Origin: a bacterium
GTDB lineage: Bacteria > Patescibacteria > Paceibacteria > UBA9973
Reading direction: 5' to 3'
Length of the DNA stretch: 8,443 bases
Assembly (NCBI GenBank): GCA_021813235.1
Contig: JAKALG010000032.1
Location: 1 to 8,443, forward strand
In this document: positions 6,057 to 8,443 of the stretch, one piece after another
Layout of the letters: each line of letters starts with the position of its first letter
Numbering within the stretch: the stretch's first letter is position 1
The notes under the pieces: model-generated
Databases searched by the model: none
What the model was told of the DNA's origin: nothing
Seen by the model: only the letters and a program-made list of their open reading frames with translations
Translations under genes and position numbers: made by a program

Positions 6057-6260
6057 ATGTATGTTATCAATGTGGATTCTCTTCCTCAAGAAAAACTATT
6101 CAAATGCAATGGAGTAATTGCATCATGGCTAAAAGAAAAGAACTTTCCGTTACTAGGTAAGTCTGTAACAGGAGAGTTTGTATTTTCAAGAACCGAATTG
6201 CTATTAGAAGTATTGGAATCAATACCTTTCTATTTGAAAATTAGCAAACTGTTTTCATAA
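6057..6260 (+). CDS. Unknown small protein (67 aa)
   Basis: The ATG sits 5 bases after AAGGAG and 9 bases after the preceding stop. The product (MYVINVDSLPQEKLFKCNGV..., then GEFVFSRTELLLEVLESIPF, ending ISKLFS) has a short beta-like start and two likely helices, one ending amphipathic. There is no signal peptide or clear membrane span. It is immediately followed by the protease ribosome site. I do not recognise it, and no function is proposed. Confidence 0.55.
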   Translation: MYVINVDSLPQEKLFKCNGVIASWLKEKNFPLLGKSVTGEFVFSRTELLLEVLESIPFYLKISKLFS

Positions 6261-6270
6261 AAGGAGGTGA
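6261..6270 (+). promoter_or_regulatory. Shine-Dalgarno that places the protease start at TTG 6279
   Basis: AAGGAGGTGA is a near-perfect anti-16S match. An in-frame GTG at 6267 lies inside it and cannot be its own start, while TTG at 6279 is 8 bases downstream. Confidence 0.7.
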
Positions 6271-6278
6271 TTAAGAAT

Positions 6279-7907
6279 TTGAGCAATAAATTAAAATTTG
6301 CAGTTGAGGATATTCATCTTCTCGAAGACAGTTCTATTGATACGAGTCAGTTTTCTCTTCTGAGAGTAGATGCTTTTGCTACTGGAAAATCCCTTCACGA
6401 TACATATGTCACAGAAGAGACTCTTCGAAAGACAGCAAAAACAATCTTGCAAAAACCTTTTGTGTTTGTTATAGATGAAAGATTTTCTGATTTAGGAACT
6501 CACAACTCAAAAGAAGTGGCCGCTGGTTTTGTTCCACATAATTCCCGACTCGATTTCAAACAGTTGGAAGACGGGCGTGTAATGTTATGTGTGGATGTTC
6601 TTATTTGGCGTAGATACTCGAATAATCTAATTGAATACTTTCAAAGAGATGGTGGTCGTAAAGGAGTTAGTGTCGAAATTGAAATTTTCGAGTCTAGAGA
6701 AAACTCATCAAATGGACTATTGGAGATTGTTGATTTTTGTTACAACGCCATAACCGGACTTGGGGACATGATCCAATCAGCTATTCCAAACGCAGAGGCC
6801 GTAATGGTTTTTAGCAAAGAATTTGCTGAAGCAAAAAACGGATACGAACTTTCATCCAAATATGATGAAGTTGATTTTACCATACCGCCTCAGATAAAAA
6901 AGAACGCAAACAAAGCTCTTGAAGCTAAAAAGGGTTCATCTGTTGCCTTAGCAATGGCGCGATATTTGATTGCAAATGAAAAAATAACGCCAGAGAGAAT
7001 TTATCAAATAAACAAATTTTTTAAGAATAAGAATTTAAAAGAAATGGATGCGATTGCATTGGGGCTATATGGCGGAAAACAAGGATACACTTGGGCGAAA
7101 GACTTGGGAGATAAAATAAACTCAATTGACTCAAAGCGGTTGTCGTATTATGCAGATGAAGAAAACTACGAAAACAATCAATTAACAGAACAAGAAAATA
7201 CATCCGTAGAAGACAATTATCTCGGATTGGAAAAGGAGGATACAACAAAAATGGCAAAAACTAAAGACGAGCAAGAAGCGCCAGTTGAGGGTAGTGAACT
7301 AGATATGGCGGCTGATCCGAAACCTGAAGAAACATCAGAAGAAAGCCCTAAAGCACAAGAAGAAAACAAGTTTTCCTATGCAAGTGTTTTTGGAAGTGAA
7401 GAAAAGTTTGCTGAGATGTTTGCCGAGGAAGAGGATGATGCAGAAGATGAAAAGGCCGTATTTGCTCAAGCCAGAGAAGAATTTGGAAACGGGACAAATA
7501 CTGCTGTTATGATGAAGGGCATGTATGCCAAAATGTGTAAAATGGCTAGAAAAATGGCGAAGATGGAAGAAGATTCCAAGGTTTACATGTCTGAAAACGA
7601 AGACCTAAAAAATCGCTTTGCTGAAATCGAAAGAAGTCAGAAAGAATTTGCAGTTAATTCTGTTTTGAAGGAACTTTCTGAATCTGTGATTGTTCCAGAC
7701 GAAACGCTTGCCGAAATGAAGACCGAGTCTGAAAAATACTCTTTGGCGGAACTCGATAGCTGGAAGAATTATGCAAAGGCTTTATGCTTTGATTTCAAAT
7801 CCAAAGCACCAAAAGAAAAGGGAGAAGAAGTTGTCACATACGCTTTTCCTTGGACGAATATTAAAATTGAAGACTCAGATAATGTTTGGGCTTCTCTTAA
7901 TAAATAG
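6279..7907 (+). CDS. Prohead protease fused to scaffold
   Basis: The protein has 542 aa. Three parts can be seen (numbering from TTG 6279). Residues 25-185 are a HK97/T4-type serine prohead protease: a candidate catalytic His75 in GTHNSKEVAAGFV, Ser131 in GVSVEIEI, and the following GDMIQSAIPNAEAVMV where the family ends its fold. Residues 200-280 form a conserved phage mini-domain (IPPQIKKNANKAL, then MARYLIANEKITPERIYQIN, then GLYGGKQGYTWA). Residues 325-542 are highly acidic, Lys/Glu/Met-rich and largely coiled coil (MKGMYAKMCKMARKMAKMEE and NEDLKNRFAEIERSQKEF), as in scaffolding proteins. Such proteases cleave scaffold and often themselves during head maturation. Downstream comes a capsid-type gene, as expected. 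A well-placed internal start at 7251 could make the scaffold separately. The catalytic residue assignment is by eye. Confidence 0.78.
   Translation: MSNKLKFAVEDIHLLEDSSIDTSQFSLLRVDAFATGKSLHDTYVTEETLRKTAKTILQKPFVFVIDERFSDLGTHNSKEVAAGFVPHNSRLDFKQLEDGRVMLCVDVLIWRRYSNNLIEYFQRDGGRKGVSVEIEIFESRENSSNGLLEIVDFCYNAITGLGDMIQSAIPNAEAVMVFSKEFAEAKNGYELSSKYDEVDFTIPPQIKKNANKALEAKKGSSVALAMARYLIANEKITPERIYQINKFFKNKNLKEMDAIALGLYGGKQGYTWAKDLGDKINSIDSKRLSYYADEENYENNQLTEQENTSVEDNYLGLEKEDTTKMAKTKDEQEAPVEGSELDMAADPKPEETSEESPKAQEENKFSYASVFGSEEKFAEMFAEEEDDAEDEKAVFAQAREEFGNGTNTAVMMKGMYAKMCKMARKMAKMEEDSKVYMSENEDLKNRFAEIERSQKEFAVNSVLKELSESVIVPDETLAEMKTESEKYSLAELDSWKNYAKALCFDFKSKAPKEKGEEVVTYAFPWTNIKIEDSDNVWASLNK
7231..7240 (+). 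promoter_or_regulatory. Internal ribosome binding site within the protease gene
   Basis: AAAAGGAGGA lies inside the protease frame 11 bases before an in-frame ATG at 7251. The spacer is slightly long but usable. It would allow free scaffold to be made from the same message. Confidence 0.5.
7251..7907 (+). CDS. Nested in-frame scaffolding protein (putative internal start)
   Basis: This is a 218-aa product sharing the frame and stop of the protease-scaffold fusion, beginning MAKTKDEQEAPVEG. It corresponds to the acidic, coiled-coil scaffold region alone, without the protease. The pattern is that of lambda C/Nu3, where an internal start in the protease gene makes excess scaffold; the analogy is established knowledge, while expression here is inferred from the ribosome site. 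It contains a Met-rich stretch (AVMMKGMYAKMCKMARKMAK), a long coiled-coil segment and a C-terminal helical portion that may contact capsid protein. Confidence 0.5.
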   Translation: MAKTKDEQEAPVEGSELDMAADPKPEETSEESPKAQEENKFSYASVFGSEEKFAEMFAEEEDDAEDEKAVFAQAREEFGNGTNTAVMMKGMYAKMCKMARKMAKMEEDSKVYMSENEDLKNRFAEIERSQKEFAVNSVLKELSESVIVPDETLAEMKTESEKYSLAELDSWKNYAKALCFDFKSKAPKEKGEEVVTYAFPWTNIKIEDSDNVWASLNK

Positions 7908-7920
7908 TTTTACTAAATAC

Positions 7921-7926
7921 AGGAGG
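7921..7926 (+). promoter_or_regulatory. Ribosome binding site of the terminal head gene
   Basis: AGGAGG lies 10 bases before ATG 7937, inside the 29-base gap after the protease stop, and sets the start of the truncated last gene. Confidence 0.6.
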
Positions 7927-7936
7927 ATAATTTAAA

Positions 7937-8443
7937 ATGGCTCATAATGTAATGGTTCCTAATGCAGTTGCGGCAATGAATATCGATGCGTTTAACAGAA
8001 GCGGCGTTTGCGCTTCTGCTGTGGATAACGGAAATCTGGTTGTGCTTAGTGCTTTGTCTGCTACAGCCGGAGAATCGGAAGTTTGGACTGCTCTCGTGCC
8101 AAGTACCGCAAATGGTTTGACTGGTTTGTGGATGGTTGGCGAACCCGAAGTTGTGGTTACTGATTCCAAATATAAGGGTCTCGATCCTGATCCACGTAAT
8201 TTCTTTGTTGCGGCAACAAAGGTGTTTTCCTGCTTCCGCCCTCAAATTGGCGACATTATTACAATGACTGCTGATGGTTTGGCTGGAACAAAATCGACCA
8301 ACACTTTCGTTAATGCCACTGATACGACTGGTGGACTTAAGCCACTTTGGGGAGCGACTCAAACCGCTTCTGTGTTCTCGATGAAACTTCTCGAAACCAC
8401 CTATATCTCAATTGGTACGGGTGCTATTGACAATCAGAGAGTT
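7937..8443 (+). CDS. Phage capsid-associated protein, probable decoration protein (3'-truncated by window edge)
   Basis: The frame stays open from ATG 7937 to the last base (169 codons, no stop). It begins MAHNVMVPNAVAAMNIDAFN, followed by a DNGNLVVLSALS segment, then GESEVWTALVP, a GLWMVGEPEVVVTDSKYKGL region and FSCFRPQIGDIITMTADGL. Beta-rich sequence with a 'DNG-x-LV-x-L' strand, 'LWMV-x-x-PEV' and 'GD-x-x-x-x-TADGL' resembles small phage head proteins placed between protease and major capsid gene. A decoration or stabilising protein is my best guess; an atypical major capsid protein is possible, although the HK97 N-arm and E-loop pattern is not evident. Codon use is richer in G and C than in the small genes, consistent with high expression. 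Confidence 0.6.
   Translation, partial: MAHNVMVPNAVAAMNIDAFNRSGVCASAVDNGNLVVLSALSATAGESEVWTALVPSTANGLTGLWMVGEPEVVVTDSKYKGLDPDPRNFFVAATKVFSCFRPQIGDIITMTADGLAGTKSTNTFVNATDTTGGLKPLWGATQTASVFSMKLLETTYISIGTGAIDNQRV

Noticed and set aside
7913..8362. Long minus-strand frame opposite the last head gene
   Set aside because: It mirrors a plus-strand frame that has a strong ribosome site and virion-like sequence, its product is Ser/His/Asn-rich low-quality sequence, and it has no ribosome site of its own.

Overview
This window is a piece of a tailed-phage (Caudoviricetes) or prophage genome: a dense head-morphogenesis module in which every supported gene lies on the + strand. The DNA is AT-rich and nearly every gene has a strong Shine-Dalgarno of the AAAGGAGG type, with several TTG/GTG starts. 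This fits a low-GC host such as the Bacillota, but nothing in the window proves the host. No tRNA, integrase, IS element, CRISPR array or convincing terminator was seen.

Layout: (1) 1-573, the C-terminal end of the large terminase, open at the left edge. (2) 597-1301, a beta-rich fibre/appendage-like virion protein. (3) 1370-1624, a small protein that looks like the Acb2/Tad1 family of cyclic-nucleotide sponges (anti-CBASS/anti-Thoeris). (4) 1664-3535, the portal gene, interrupted by a 267-nt ORF-less insert with group I intron character (2816-3082). Removing it joins the two halves in frame into a protein of about 534 aa. (5) 3592-4365, a probable virion protein ending in a four-cysteine zinc ribbon. 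(6) 4401-4658, an unknown 85-aa protein. (7) 4763-5356, a head-fibre-like protein with an AELNxLDGVT motif. (8) 5375-5869, a ferritin with the ferroxidase ligands in place. (9) 5874-6047 and 6057-6260, two unknown small proteins. (10) 6279-7907, a fused prohead protease and scaffold, with a well-placed internal start at 7251 that could make free scaffold. (11) 7937-8443, the start of a capsid-decoration or other head protein, cut by the right edge.

The core order terminase, portal, protease/scaffold, capsid-type protein is conventional: portal nucleates the head, scaffold directs shell assembly, protease matures it and terminase packages DNA. Unusual are the accessory genes placed between these core genes (putative sponge, zinc-ribbon protein, head fibre, ferritin and small unknowns) and the self-splicing-type insert in the portal gene. 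The most interesting items are the portal intron, the ferritin in a head operon, the putative immune-signal sponge and the nested protease/scaffold arrangement.
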